From: Aquatica leii
Lineage: Eukaryota; Arthropoda; Insecta; Coleoptera; Lampyridae
Length of the DNA stretch: 64,000 bases
NCBI GenBank assembly: GCA_035610365.1
Contig: CM069435.1
Coordinates: 61,377,389 to 61,441,388 of the forward strand
Direction of reading: 5' to 3'
Of this stretch, positions 34,368-46,035 are shown piece by piece. Below the pieces are notes generated by a model. It did no database searches. It was not told the origin of the DNA and worked only from the letters and a program-made list of their open reading frames with translations. The number at the start of each line of letters is the position of its first letter. The stretch's first letter is position 1. The position numbers and the translations under genes were made by a program.

Positions 34368-36958
34368 ACTAAGATAAGAACGTCTTCCGGGTTTGGAACG
34401 TGTTAATGTTGTAACCGAAGTTGCCAACGTTTCGCCCACTTTCGTAAGGGATTTTATCAGAGCGTGAGAGAAATCGAAGAACTCAAACAAGCAACCGAAA
34501 TCTAACTAAACATTTCTCAAAAGTTAGGTAATCAACTTGTGAACCAAGCCAGATTCTAAACTCAGAAAAGGTAAGAAAAAAAACGATAAACTTAAAAAAG
34601 CAAACAAAAATCTAAAAAAGAACCACTACAGAGTTAGGTAATCAACTTGTGAACCAAGCCAGATTCTAAACTCCATAGAAGTGACTTAAAAAGAAATAGT
34701 CTCCGTATATAAAGAAGAAGTATCGTCACGGCTGGTTAAGCTCGACTCTGATTGGGTTACGGTTGAACGAAGGCGTGTTTTCGATAAAGGACTAATGACC
34801 GGGAACCAAAGAAGGGATAGCTCAAAACCATGATCACGATTGAAGTTATTGGGGTGTTTGATGATTTCTATGCTCTCTCGAAATTTCCTGTTAAAAAAAG
34901 AATGGAATTTAGCAATCACCGAAACGTTATCAAAATCTATCTTGTGACCTGTAGTAAAATGATGTTCAGCAACCGCAGACTTAGAGATATGCCTTTTCCT
35001 TATACAACGATCATGTTCTGAAATGCGAGTAATGACGGAACGACCGGTCTCACCAATGTAGACTGAACTACATGAACAAGGAATTTGGTATACACCTTAA
35101 GATGAAAGTGTAGAAAATTTGTCCTTGGGAGAAGGAAAAATCTGAGAAATTTTGCCTGTCGAGTTGAAAATAGGTTTGATACCATTCTTACGAAGAAGTT
35201 TCCTTGTTTGATCTGTAACCTTGTGAATGTAGGGTAAAATGGCCAATTTCGGATTGGATTCGGAAGTACAAATGTTCTTAGGTAATCGAGTACGTGGATG
35301 TAGACGACGATGACTCAATGAATATCTCGCTTCATATAACCATTGTTTACTAAAGTTCTAGTAAGATGACAAAGTTCCGAGTCTAGATTCTCAGGTTGAC
35401 AAATAGAAAAAGCACGATGAACCAAAGATTCAATAACACAAGGTTTCTGTGCAGGATGATGATGATGAGACGAAGCATGAAGGTATCTATCAGTATGGGT
35501 GGGTTTGCGATAAACAGAATGGCTCAGAAGTCCGTCGGGCTTACGAGTCACAGGAACGTCAAGAAATGGGAAAGAACGATTACTTTTGATTTCCATAGTG
35601 AATTTGATATCCAAGTGTTGATTGTTAAGATGATTAAGAAACTTAGACAATTCGAGATGACCATGAGGCCAAACAATAAACGTGTCGTCAACATACCTAA
35701 ACCAAACTTTGGGTTTTAATATTGATGATTCCAAAGCAACCGTTTCAAAATATTCCATAAAAATGTTAGCTACAACAGGTGATAGAGGAAAACCCATAGC
35801 AGCCCCAAAAACCTGTTTGTAAAACTTGTTATCAAATTGAAAGTAAATAGAGGATAGACACTTATCAATAAGAGGAACCAAACTCAAGTCCTTGCCATGT
35901 TGCGACAGAATCTGTTCGATGATAATAAGCAAATCCTTAATAGGAACTTTAGTAAAAAGTGAAGTGACATCAAAACTCACAAGAAGATCTTAGGGTTCAA
36001 GTTTTATAGTTTGTAGACGTTAAATAAAATGCTAAGAGTTGAGAATATGAGAAGAGGTTTTACCTGTAAACTCGCAAAAAATGTTGGACAAGAACTTGGC
36101 TAGTTTGTAGGTGGGAGATTGGATAGTACTAACGATAGGTCGAAAGGGAATACCTTGTTTGTGAATTTTGGGAAATCCGTATAGACTAGGTGGTTTAGAA
36201 TCTGAAGGGGTAAGTTGAAGTTTAGTTTCAGGAGGTAAATTGGAAGATTTGATGATTTGGCTGACCTCACGTTCAATCCTTGAAGTGGGATTACGAGTTA
36301 GAAGAGGGTAGGTACGTTTCCTCAGACACAATAAAATGGATTTTCGCAATATAATCAATATGGTTCAAGACGACAGTAGCATTGCCTTTGTCGGCTGGAA
36401 GATCAATAATATCAGGGTTCTTACGAAGACTTTTTAGGGCTAACTCTTCCGACCTAGAAATGTTGGGCTTAGGAATTTTAGATGATTCAAGGATTTTGCC
36501 AGTGTTAATACGAATGGGATCTGAGATGTGGTGAGGAAGATGTCTTATAGAAGACTTGACAACACATAAAATATCTTCTTTAGGAATACGTTTGGGAGCA
36601 ACAGCAAAATTCAAACCCTTAGATAGCACCGATTCCTGTTCTGAAGTGAGGACCAAACTAGATAAATTAACAACCGTCTTTAAAGAGTTAGTAGTAGATG
36701 AAACTTTACGATCCTTAGATTCCAATATTTGAAACTTTTTGAGATGACTTTCAGTGGTTAGTCGTAGAGTGGTATCAGACTGCTGCTAAGTAATGTTGTC
36801 AAAGAGATTCCAATCATCCGGGGAAAGAATGTTGGCCAACTCAAGATGAAGGTAAAAGAGTTGTTTCGAAATGGTGTCTAACTCTCGCCTAGTTTGCTTA
36901 ATCCGTTCCGTTTCTTATCTTAGTATAGACTCCGACTGTGGAAGCCTTTGCTATTCTG
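34368..36958 (-). mobile_element. Penelope-like element, family A, copy 3 (near full length, broken)
   Basis: The longest family-A copy in the window. On the minus strand it starts at 36958 with the conserved end (GGCTTCCAC..TCGGAGTCTATAC), continues through a reverse transcriptase and GIY-YIG polyprotein, and ends at 34368 after the 3' terminal repeat (ACGTTCTTATCTTAGT). AAGAATAT occurs on both flanks (34360-34367 and 36959-36966), a likely target duplication. The hammerhead core reads CTGATAA (34454-34460) with GAAA at 34430-34433, so one conserved base is changed. The mariner remnant lies just left of it. Confidence 0.9.
34686..36920 (-). pseudogene. Penelope-like reverse transcriptase and GIY-YIG polyprotein, interrupted
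   Basis: Reading from 36920 downwards: an N-terminal region with an in-frame TAG near 36786; a frame to 36291 (FAVAPKRIPKEDI, ADKGNATVVL), where the frame shifts near 36310; a second piece to 36032 with LYGFPKIHK and FRPIVST; three in-frame stops between 36034 and 35988; then the catalytic block 35980-35315 with FDVTSLFTKVP, GFPLSPVVANIF and the active-site YVDD in RYVDDTFIVW; a frameshift near 35318; the linker to the endonuclease; a nonsense TAA at 35097-35099 where copy 1 has CAA; and GIY-YIG sequence to 34686. The enzyme normally performs target-primed reverse transcription. Catalytic motifs survive but at least six disruptions make this copy dead. Confidence 0.9.
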
Positions 36959-36966
36959 AAGAATAT

Positions 36967-38525
36967 GTTAACATTTCAACAAATCTAAAGCGACGGCTGC
37001 CTAGGGTTTGTCCAGACTAGAGTTATTCGGAAATGGTTTCTTATTGCCATTGCTAGTGGTATTGAGGAATCACGACTAGAGGAATCATAACTACAGAAGA
37101 AATGAATTAAGGCTCGCATGACACAATGCAATATTTATTTAGATCTCGTATCAAATCATGTATCCAAATTTTAAAATTTGTAACGTTCTTAAAATACGTT
37201 ATGTTTAATGCCTATGGTGCAGGCGTTTTAATTTTCAAAAAGACGAATAATATGGCATTGAGTAAAATCAATTTCCCAAGATTGAATTTCCTATTTAAAA
37301 CGCTAAAACGTTTTTAGAGGCCGAAAGCCTTTGATAAATAAAGGTTGTGTTATTACAACTTTTTTATTTTAAAGAACTATTGCCAAATTACACATTTAGT
37401 GTTCTAAAAAAAACCTACTCAATTCGTAGGGTAAGTGCCTTAAATGTTATAGCTTAATCCTCATTGTCATTCCTTTAGTTTTATGCGGCTTTAGTTTCTA
37501 ATCGAAATTAATAAGATCCTAGTTATCAGTATCGTGTCGGTTGTAACAAACGAATGATGGCCGAAGCGTCTAATAAACGCAGGGTTGATCAACCGATGGT
37601 AATAAGGATAACACCATACTATATCGTTAACATCGTCACGAAATATTAATAAATAAAAATAATACCAGCCAAGTTTGTAGCGTGCCACCATTTCGTCATT
37701 ATCATTTCAGTTAATTGTAATTTATCTACAAACTTGACCGGGGTAAGTAATTGGATGAATGTTGTGCGAATGCTGCGCGAAAGGGGTTATTTTACCCGTG
37801 GTTAAGTTTGATTATTTTTTTGTTTTAAGTTTTATGTTCTGACTGTGGTGCATACGACGTTCCAGAGCTAACGTAAATAAAATTATTAATTTTATGGTCA
37901 AGCAGACCTAAGTTTTTTATGAATTTTACTGGCGCCCAACATTTAATAAATATATATTAAAAAACGAACAAATCTTTATACCACCACCCACACCCGCTTA
38001 CCACATAAGTGCTGCCGATAGCCGCTTGAGGTTGTCGTTATCCTTAGGTGTGACAAATTAACTAATTATATTCTTTTCATCTTGTACCCCCATTTTTTAT
38101 CATTTTGATCAATTATTCATTTTATCGTTTATTTTATGTATGTTTATTTGTTTAGTGTTTTTCCTCTTTCTAGTTTTTGAATTTGAATTCGTGTTAGAAC
38201 TACCCTCACGCTGTCATTCTTTTTACTCTAAAAATTCTGTCAGTTGATAACATCAACAGCCATCATAGTGAATATTTTCTGACACATTTTGATTTATTAT
38301 TTTAAAATTTTATTCTTTTATCAAAAGTTTGAGACTATTAAAATGTTTTAAATTAGCACAGATTTTTATTTTTGTTATTATCATTGGATTTCTTTTTTTT
38401 AAGAAACATTAGCACCGAAACATGCTAAGTTTTTTTCTAAAAACAGTAGCGAATCCCGCCGTTTTAATCATCACCGTTACAAATGTATTCTACATTTAAA
38501 TCTAGCTTTGATTATTCATAGCTTT
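36967..38525. other. AT-rich sequence, nothing recognised
   Basis: Short random open frames only (37126-37317, 37491-37691). No repeat family was identified. Confidence 0.5.
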
Positions 38526-38529
38526 TTAA

Positions 38530-39940
38530 CCCTAGAGCTACAAAGATTTTTTTGTGGTTGTTTTAGCACTGACTACTAAAGGATTACGGGAGTAACTCCT
38601 CTATTAATAGAAATAGTACACAATGAATTGAAGCAGGTGTGTTGTTTATATGATACTGTGTGAGCATTGCTTGCTTCTGATTGGTGGTGTATATTGTCGG
38701 AACATGTTTTTCGTTCTCGGATTTTGTTTTGCATTTATTTCTTAGTACAACTTTATTTGTGAACACCTATATTTTTTTTATTTCAATTTTTTTTTAATTT
38801 TTGTGATTTAAATTAATTGAAATTTAGGTGTGTAAAGTGTAAAACGTTTTGATCGTCTAGACCGTTTACCGTGGACAGCTCATGGTCGTTTGCGTATGAA
38901 AAAGTATGTTTTTTGATACCGTTTTTTTTGCTTACGAATGCGCGTCACATTATTTTTTTTTACAAACATATTGACCCAAGAAGATATTAATCTCTTTGCA
39001 AAAAGAGCGACTCCGAGGAAGAGACTAGTCTTGTGGATGATGTCGCAGACGTCGATGATTGGGTTCCCCAGGACTGCGATGCATCAGACGCGGAGAATGA
39101 AAACCACGAAATAGAAATAGAAGTTCTTGTTTCCTATGAGAATGCGAACATAGAAGAAATCGTAATGTCAGGAAACGTCGATATGCCCAAAGCCGAAGCA
39201 GTGCAAGGCACTATGTTTATGACGTCTAAAGATAACATCGAATGGAGATGTTTGCCTTTTTGATCTGGACAAACAAGATCAATAAATATCATCACAAAAA
39301 GAGGTAAGTATATCATAAAATATTTATTTATTAATTTACTCATTGATTTATTTTTTTAAGGGAGAGTTGACCAGAGATATGTCAACGTCACCCACCATTG
39401 GTGGGTTTGCGACTCCGAAACAGAATACCCTCTGCGAGGAAAGGTGTACCAAGAAAAACAGCTAGGCCAAGCACCAGCCACTGGCTTTGGAAAACCGGTT
39501 GTAAAGAAGTTGGTCTTTGTTTATGCAAGATCTGGAAGAATTGTAACCACAGACAATTTCTTCACGTCATTCGACCTAATAAATGCTCTTTATGAGATGA
39601 AATCAAGTTTAGTCGGAGCGGTTCGCCAGAATAAAAGATTCATCCCGCAAAAACTGAGACCACTAAAAATTAATTGATAAATAATGTGTTTTATTTCTTA
39701 AAGTACTTAGGGTTACGGGAGTAAGCATCCGTATACTGCACTACTTTTAGGCAGGGTTTTGGAAAAACAAAATTTTTGAAAAATCTAAAAAATTATAAAA
39801 ATAGGAAATGACTGAAAACTGATTCCCAATCCTTTCTTTAAGATGTTTTAAAATTTCAGGTTTCTACAATAAATAGATTTTTCAATATTTATGGTCAAAC
39901 ATGTCGGAGTTACTCCCTTAACCCTTCAGTAGCTCTAGGG
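38530..39940 (+). mobile_element. piggyBac-like element, internally deleted, 1,411 bp
   Basis: Inverted termini CCCTAGAGCTAC (38530-38541) and GTAGCTCTAGGG (39929-39940) are each flanked by TTAA (38526-38529 and 39941-39944), the diagnostic target duplication of piggyBac. Subterminal inverted copies GGGAGTAACTCC (left, near 38589) and GGAGTTACTCCC (right, near 39905) are also present, and a direct-repeat variant GGGTTACGGGAGTAA lies near 39711. Inside are two pieces of a piggyBac transposase. Confidence 0.9.
39033..39677 (+). pseudogene. piggyBac transposase remnant
   Basis: The first piece (39033-39263) is an acidic N-terminal region ending in a SKDNIEWRCLPF segment like that preceding the catalytic domain; one stop then separates it from a match to the following stretch up to about 39302. 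The second piece (about 39398-39677) covers a later part: a WWVCDSETEYPLRGKVY-like stretch, then VTTDNFFTS, whose Asp corresponds to a catalytic residue, and VGAVRQNKRFIP. The middle of the domain, with the first catalytic Asp, and everything after NKRFIP are missing, so the element has suffered internal deletions. It cannot transpose by itself but its ends may be mobilised by an active relative. A GTAAGT at 39304-39309 might be an intron donor or simple chance. Confidence 0.8.
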
Positions 39941-40194
39941 TTAAAAGGTTCTTTTATTTTGACTACTAATAATTTTTCCTCAAAAATAAACAGTAGTTGA
40001 ATTCCGTTTTTGTGTGTTAACTAAGTTTAATTTCTCAGATGATAATATTAATTAATAATGAACAAGTCGAAAAATAAAATAAAGTATGTATTAATTGAGT
40101 GGCAAAATTAATAGATCCTTTCCAATATATATCTAAAATATTTTTAAAACTAGATTTTAAAATAGTTACAAGTTCTGATAACAGTTTACAAACC

Positions 40195-40560
40195 TTTTAG
40201 GCAGGATTGTAATCAAATCTATATCGGGAAACTTACCGATCCTCATTTTAAAGAACATTTAGTTCATACTAAGTATGAATGTTTAGAAAAGTCAAGTGTT
40301 GAAACACATTTACATGAACAAAAAGTCTATTATCGGAGACATTCGTTTAGCTAAACAAGTATACAACAGCAATGAATTGCAGATTTTCCAAAATAAAATT
40401 CTTCAAAATAAATAATAACGATCAAAAATAATTAAAATTTTTGGAGTTTATTAACATTAACAATGATTGAAGTGTTACAAATTATGAACGTCAACAAGAA
40501 AAATAAGTCACTAATGCCACTAATAATGGTAGCATAGCCATCGAAACGTCTTTGAATTAT
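40195..40560 (+). pseudogene. Penelope-like endonuclease and 3' end, second family (B)
   Basis: A stop-containing stretch encodes the pattern of a Penelope-like GIY-YIG domain: DCNQIYIGKLTD, FKEHL and SVETHLHE at about 40205-40330. About 190 bases further on, CTAATAA (40520-40526), a hairpin ATGG...CCAT and CGAAACG (GAAA at 40543-40546) look like a hammerhead core in which CTGATGA has decayed. Order and spacing match the 3' end of a Penelope-like element, but the sequence is unlike family A, so a second family is inferred. The catalytic part of the endonuclease is incomplete; the copy is old. Confidence 0.6.
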
Positions 40561-40579
40561 TGTGATATTAATAGTTTTT

Positions 40580-42141
40580 ATGGTCAAAAAAATTTGATTA
40601 CTAGTTTTTTGATAACATGTATGTATGCCGTATTTTTTCTTTAGGTGCTATCAAATATGTATACTTTGTTTAAATGTTTTTAATATTTAATTTTTGTTTT
40701 TTGAAGAATAACAATAATGGTATTGTGTATTGTATTCAATTTTAATTTAAAATTATATATATTGCTAACTACAGCTTATTTAAAAATTTAAATTGGATTA
40801 TCACGCATTGATTGTACATTTACAATTTCTAACGTATAATTAAAACATTGCCAAAGCAAATATTGTATGTAGAATTATTATTAAAACGATGTTTTATTTT
40901 ACTTACATTAGCTATACGTTATCTTTTCAAGTTTCGTATGATACGTTAATTTACCTAGAGCAGGTAGGTATTCTGCTTTTCTAATTCTTATTTTAGTATC
41001 CATATCTAATGAAACGGATGTAGTTAATAATCTCCTCTTTAAGGATTCATTATTAAGCTTCTGCTCTTCTATTAAGTCATCAGATTGTCGGCTTCACAGT
41101 TGGGACTCTCTAAAGTTTCTGATTAGCACATATACATTTTGAGCTATAAATTTTCTTCCAGATTTGCCGCAATTCGAACTTGTCATATAATTTTCTTTAT
41201 CGTAATTAGACAAACACAAACTTTCTACGTAAGCTCGGTTTAAAAATGTATTTGTTGAATTAAATTCTTATCTATAAAAAATTATTAGCTGAAAATGCTA
41301 CTATTTAATCGATTAAAAAAATGTACATTTTTAGAAAATTTTATATTTAAGTTACAAAATGGCACTATTTTGTTATAGCAATTATTAATTGAAACGGCAA
41401 AAATATTAGATTTTTAAACAATTTTATGAAACAAAATCTAAATATTAAATCATTAAAGTATAAAGCATAGTCGTTGCCAGGCAAAAAGATCCTTACATTA
41501 TAGTCGTATGCTTCTGAATTAAGTAAAAACTTGCTGATCAGATCACTTACTTTAATATGTACTTGATTAAAAGCTAAAATGTACTGAACATGGAGTGCTA
41601 ATTTCTTTTGAATCAAATTCTAATCTGCAAAATTCTTATTTGTTAAAGTACATTTTTTTTTAATATATTTGTCATAATTAAAGAGAAAATAAGAATTAAT
41701 TGGATAAATAAAAGGTTGATTACACATATAGTCGTTTAAAGTGAACTTTAACAAGCTTTGTTCGTTTGTTCGTTTTATATACCCGCTAGAATTGAAACTT
41801 TGACATAAGCGGCTTATGAGAAATGTCAACTAATGTCAATCACCGATAAAGTCAATTGAACGATTTAGTCATAACATAAATAAAAAATTTTATTAATTCT
41901 AAAATTGCACGGTGATGACGTAGGAATCATCTATCGTAGCAACAACTATATGTAGGCATATAGTTTACATTTTCTTAAATAATAATAGTCTACAATGCTA
42001 CTAATTTAACACATTTGTTAATTAGTAATGTTTTGTTAATGTAAGCGAAACTAAGCGTTATGAAGAAGAGGTATGTTCAATCACTTACATAACCTATTGA
42101 CAAACAATTTTTGTAAACAATTTTTACATCCTGTTTTTTTA
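40580..42141. other. AT-rich sequence with no firm gene
   Basis: A minus-strand stretch at about 41190-40960 can be read as a short broken peptide (MTSSNCGKSGRKFIAQNVYV, then a stop), possibly a transposase N-terminus; support is too weak for a separate call. Confidence 0.4.
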
Positions 42142-42540
42142 TTAAAATTGACAGTAATTTACTTTCTTTTTAGAGACTGTAGAAACCTTTTTTAGTAATT
42201 TGGTAGCCGTTCTGACAGAGTCCATATGTTGATTTGCAGTGCAATAAAAATCAAAAAACTTAATGATTTCATTATTATGAAACATAACATCAGAAGGCGA
42301 ACGCTGAATATACTTATTATTAGACAAAAACGTATTATTTTATTCATCTTCAGACAAAGTCAACGTTTTGATGAAACAAACAAATCGTATCATCGATGTG
42401 AATATCTCGCAACTGCTTAATGGTGCAAAACATGATTCTATAAGCGCTCGATCTTCATCTTGCATTGATTGACCATTTCTAATTTTTGTCAACACATCCA
42501 GAAAAAAATTATCGTTTTGCCTATTTGCATTATTAACCAA
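42142..42540 (-). pseudogene. PIF1-like helicase remnant
   Basis: Two short minus-strand frames in sequence order resemble a conserved part of PIF1-type helicases, as found in Helitrons and similar mobile elements. The first (42540-42340) has NDNFFLDVLTKIRNGQSMQDEDRALIESC-type content, matching the 'F...L..IR.G' region; the second (42327-42142) has SDVMFHNNEIIKFFDFYC, like the segment that follows. Walker motifs are not in this interval, so only a fragment of the C-terminal half survives. I cannot say whether it came from a Helitron or from another source, and no Helitron end was seen. Confidence 0.4.
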
Positions 42541-45070
42541 TAGTTAATAATAAAATATTGTTTACCTGCACTTAATAAAACTGATACTTCACAACCTACT
42601 ATTATACATACTAATGAAAGCCTATACAACTAGTAGTAGAAAAATAATTTTTTATTGCCGATAAATTATTATTTTAAAAGTCATTTAAGTTTATCAATTC
42701 GGATATAAAAAAGCGATATAAAAGAGTAATTTAAGTTATTTATCAGTTTTATAGAAATAATGTTCTACTATGATGTACTTTGCAAATGCTTTTTTACCTG
42801 TTAAAATAATCAAACTAAAAGTTTAAATTAGTATACGTTTTTAAAAAATACGTTTATCAGCAGTTTATACAAAATGTGAAGAAAAACAAACGATAAAATT
42901 CAAAAATGTCTAAACAAATAATATTATAGTTTTCATATGCTATTTTATAAACGTTATTTTTATTATAATTTAGAAAATATAAACTTTTAAACTTAAATTG
43001 TAGACAAGAATGTCATGAAAAATAGATTATAAAAATAAGTCATAATAACAAAAATGTTTGTCGTTTTAATATTTATAGTAAACTCTCACTAAAATAATTT
43101 TAAATTAAATTGTGTATACTGTGTGTATAACGTAAATAAACCAAATACAAGATTAAATTTCTAAAAAAATTATATAATATGTAGAAATTATTTATTGTTT
43201 TTGTTTAAAATTACAAAATCTTAAAATTGCCAAAGCGGTAAAAAAATATAGATTAATTTACAACAATTTTTGAATATGAAATTAGTATAATTTTTGTTGC
43301 GTGACTCGAAAGCAATTTTCTTTGAAATTATTAGTAAAAATAATATTATAATTTTTGTTATAATATTAATAAGTTTTTTTTAACTTTTATTTTATGTTCA
43401 TATTTAAAATTTGCCATGTTTTTATAAGTTTCATATTTAATCAAGTTAAACGAAAGATTCGTTTTTGATTATTTAAATCGTTTTGAAACCAAAAGCAGAA
43501 CTATACATTTACATTTAATTTTTGGTTTGTAAAATTTTCTAATTTTGTATTTAAAAACAAAATAGTACCGTAATCTATTATGTTTTTAGCAAATTTTGTT
43601 GGTTATAAAGAATAAACAAATAAAATAAGCTAGATTTATTGCAACAGCACGTTTAACCCAATAAACAAATAACAGAACGTAAATTCTGCTAGTGGGAAAA
43701 ACCAATAAACCAATAACAATATAAAAGGGATCTTATAATGAAATTTACAAGCATGTGTTAATGTTGTTTACTATTACCCACTACTAATTAAATCGACAAG
43801 TTTAAATGCTTACCTATTAAGCTGCTATTTTTTGGTAAAATTAAATTGCAAAAACTTATAAATAATTTTGAATTGTATAGAAATATTTTTGTAGCAAACG
43901 GCGTAATTACAAAAATTAAAAACTTTTTAAAATTTTTTATGCTAAAGTAGACATTGCTTGATTTAATTAGTAATTTAAATCACGCACATAATTAGAAAGA
44001 TAATTTTGTTGTATAAATAGCAAAAGTAAAAAACAACTCAAAAATGTCTTTTTTTAAATTAAATCTCAAAGCTCATATTTTAAGGCATTATTTAAAAGTC
44101 TATAAAATGCAAATAGCAAAATTTTTATACGTACACACCAACTCTTAAACAGCACTAAATAAATTATGTTTTTCTGAGTAATTTCCTAAAAGTTTTTGCT
44201 GTCGTAATTTAAGATATACATTTTAAATTTATAGCACAAAACAGAGAGTTAAAATTAACGGAATTCAAATGTTAATTTGTTGCTTTTTTGCTGATAATAT
44301 AAATTAAAATTTATTCAAAAGTTGTACAAACACCCACGGTTTTAATTTTCATTTCAATCAATGTTTATATTTACATTTACAAAATACACACGTTTATTAG
44401 CTGAAATTTTGTTTTAAATAGAATTTAATGGTTTAATTAAACGCAGCTACAACATAAGTCTCTTTTGACGGTTACGAGAGATAAATGAGATATTAATTTC
44501 TGGTTAAGAAACATTTATTTTTATTTAGCCCGAAAAATTAAGTTCATAAATTTTCCAAGAAAAAAATTAGCAATGAAAGATAAAATACAAAACATCACAT
44601 TATGAAATTTTTTTATTAGTTTTTTTGAATTTTTATTATTTTATAGATACATTTCTTTATAAATTACACTATTAAACTATAGATTTAAAAAAAATTATAT
44701 ATATAACTATTCAACAATAAACATAAAAGCGTAGTAGTTGAAACTTTTAAAATTACATTTTATATTGTTTATATTTTGTTTTTAAAGTGTTTTTAAATGA
44801 TTTTTTAAGTAGATCATTAAAATTTTATAATTTCTTTTATTAGTGGTAAATGACTACTACTCTACTGTATTTGATCATTTATCTGGTAGTTATTGCTATA
44901 TTGTTCTTAAATGCATTTGATCAATAGTTATTTTTTTTTACAGCAACATATTTCTTTTATGTACATCTAAATATTTTTATTAGTTTGGTATTTTAACATT
45001 TAATATAGAACTGAATAAACTGATAATTCTATATTTAACAAATAATAAATATTGTTTTAGAGATCAAAAA
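42541..45070. other. Very AT-rich region, nothing recognised
   Basis: No open frame of note in 2.5 kb. It ends at the left flanking repeat of the inverted Penelope-like insertion. Confidence 0.6.
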
Positions 45071-45083
45071 GTATTATTCAATT

Positions 45084-45540
45084 GTAATACCGAAGGCTTC
45101 CACGGCCGGAATCTATACTATGATAAGAATGTCTTCCAGGTTTCAACGGTGTCATTGTTGTTATAACCGAAGTTGCCAACGTTTTGCCCACTGTCGTAAG
45201 GGGCTTCATCAGGGCGTGAGATAAATCGCAAAACTCAAACAAGCAACCGAAATCTAACTAAGAACTTCTCAAAAGTTGGGTTATCAACTTGTAAAAAAAG
45301 CCATAAACGAAAACTTTAAAAAGGTAAGAAAGAAAACGATAACTTGAAAAACCAAACGAAAATCTAACAAAGAACCACTACAGAGTTAGGTAATCAACTT
45401 GTGAACCAAGCCAGATTCTAAAGTCCGTAGAAACTTCTACGGAGCTTAGAATCTCTCACCCTGATGAAGCCCCTTACGCAACTTCGGTTACAACAACAAT
45501 GACACGGTTCAAACCCGGAAGACATTCTTATTATAGTATT
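45084..45540. mobile_element. Penelope-like family A, copy 4: inverted terminal repeats only
   Basis: The left arm (about 45095-45423) is a minus-strand 3' end with the conserved start GGCTTCCACGGCCGGA; the right arm (about 45440-45540) is a plus-strand 3' end lacking most of its untranslated region. They meet at a small palindrome, CCGTAGAAACTTCTACGG (45424-45441). No coding sequence remains. GTATTATTCAATT flanks the insertion at 45071-45083 and again at 45536-45548, a likely target duplication that partly overlaps the element end. Hammerhead boxes: left arm CTGATGA (45206-45212, minus) but AAAA instead of GAAA; right arm keeps CTGATGA but has lost the second box by deletion. Confidence 0.85.
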
Positions 45541-46035
45541 ATTCAATTAGTTGTATAAACAGTCTGTTGTTGAACGAGAGTCGCGACACAATAGAGCCAG
45601 TTCAACAATAGGCCGATTATACAACGTATTTTATATACTATTTTATCCAATTGCGTTATAATTTGAATTATAGTAAAAATTTTGTTTTGATGAAACCGAC
45701 ATTTCTCATCTAGGGGAATTTGTTTTCAGTCAATTGTAAGGTGCTGACATGTCACAATAATCTAAGCTCGCTATGATCTGTCATAAACATAGACAAAAAA
45801 AAGTGATCAATTACTGCAATCTCAAAGTTTTGTATTTTAAAAGTTTAAAATAATTAGAATGTATTTTGCTTATACTGTTATTAAATCGGATGTTTCAGTA
45901 AGTAACTGCAGTAAGTACATATCTAAAATTAAACCTATTCACAAATACATTATTTAAGTCACAATGAGTTATTCACTTTGAAACGTAACAAATACTCAAG
46001 GAAATTGAAAAGAACGATGTTCAGTTACAATTAAC

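Noticed and set aside
40960-41193. Minus-strand peptide SGRKFIAQNVYV as a transposase N-terminus
   Set aside because: Too short, interrupted after about 30 codons, and without a neighbouring catalytic region.
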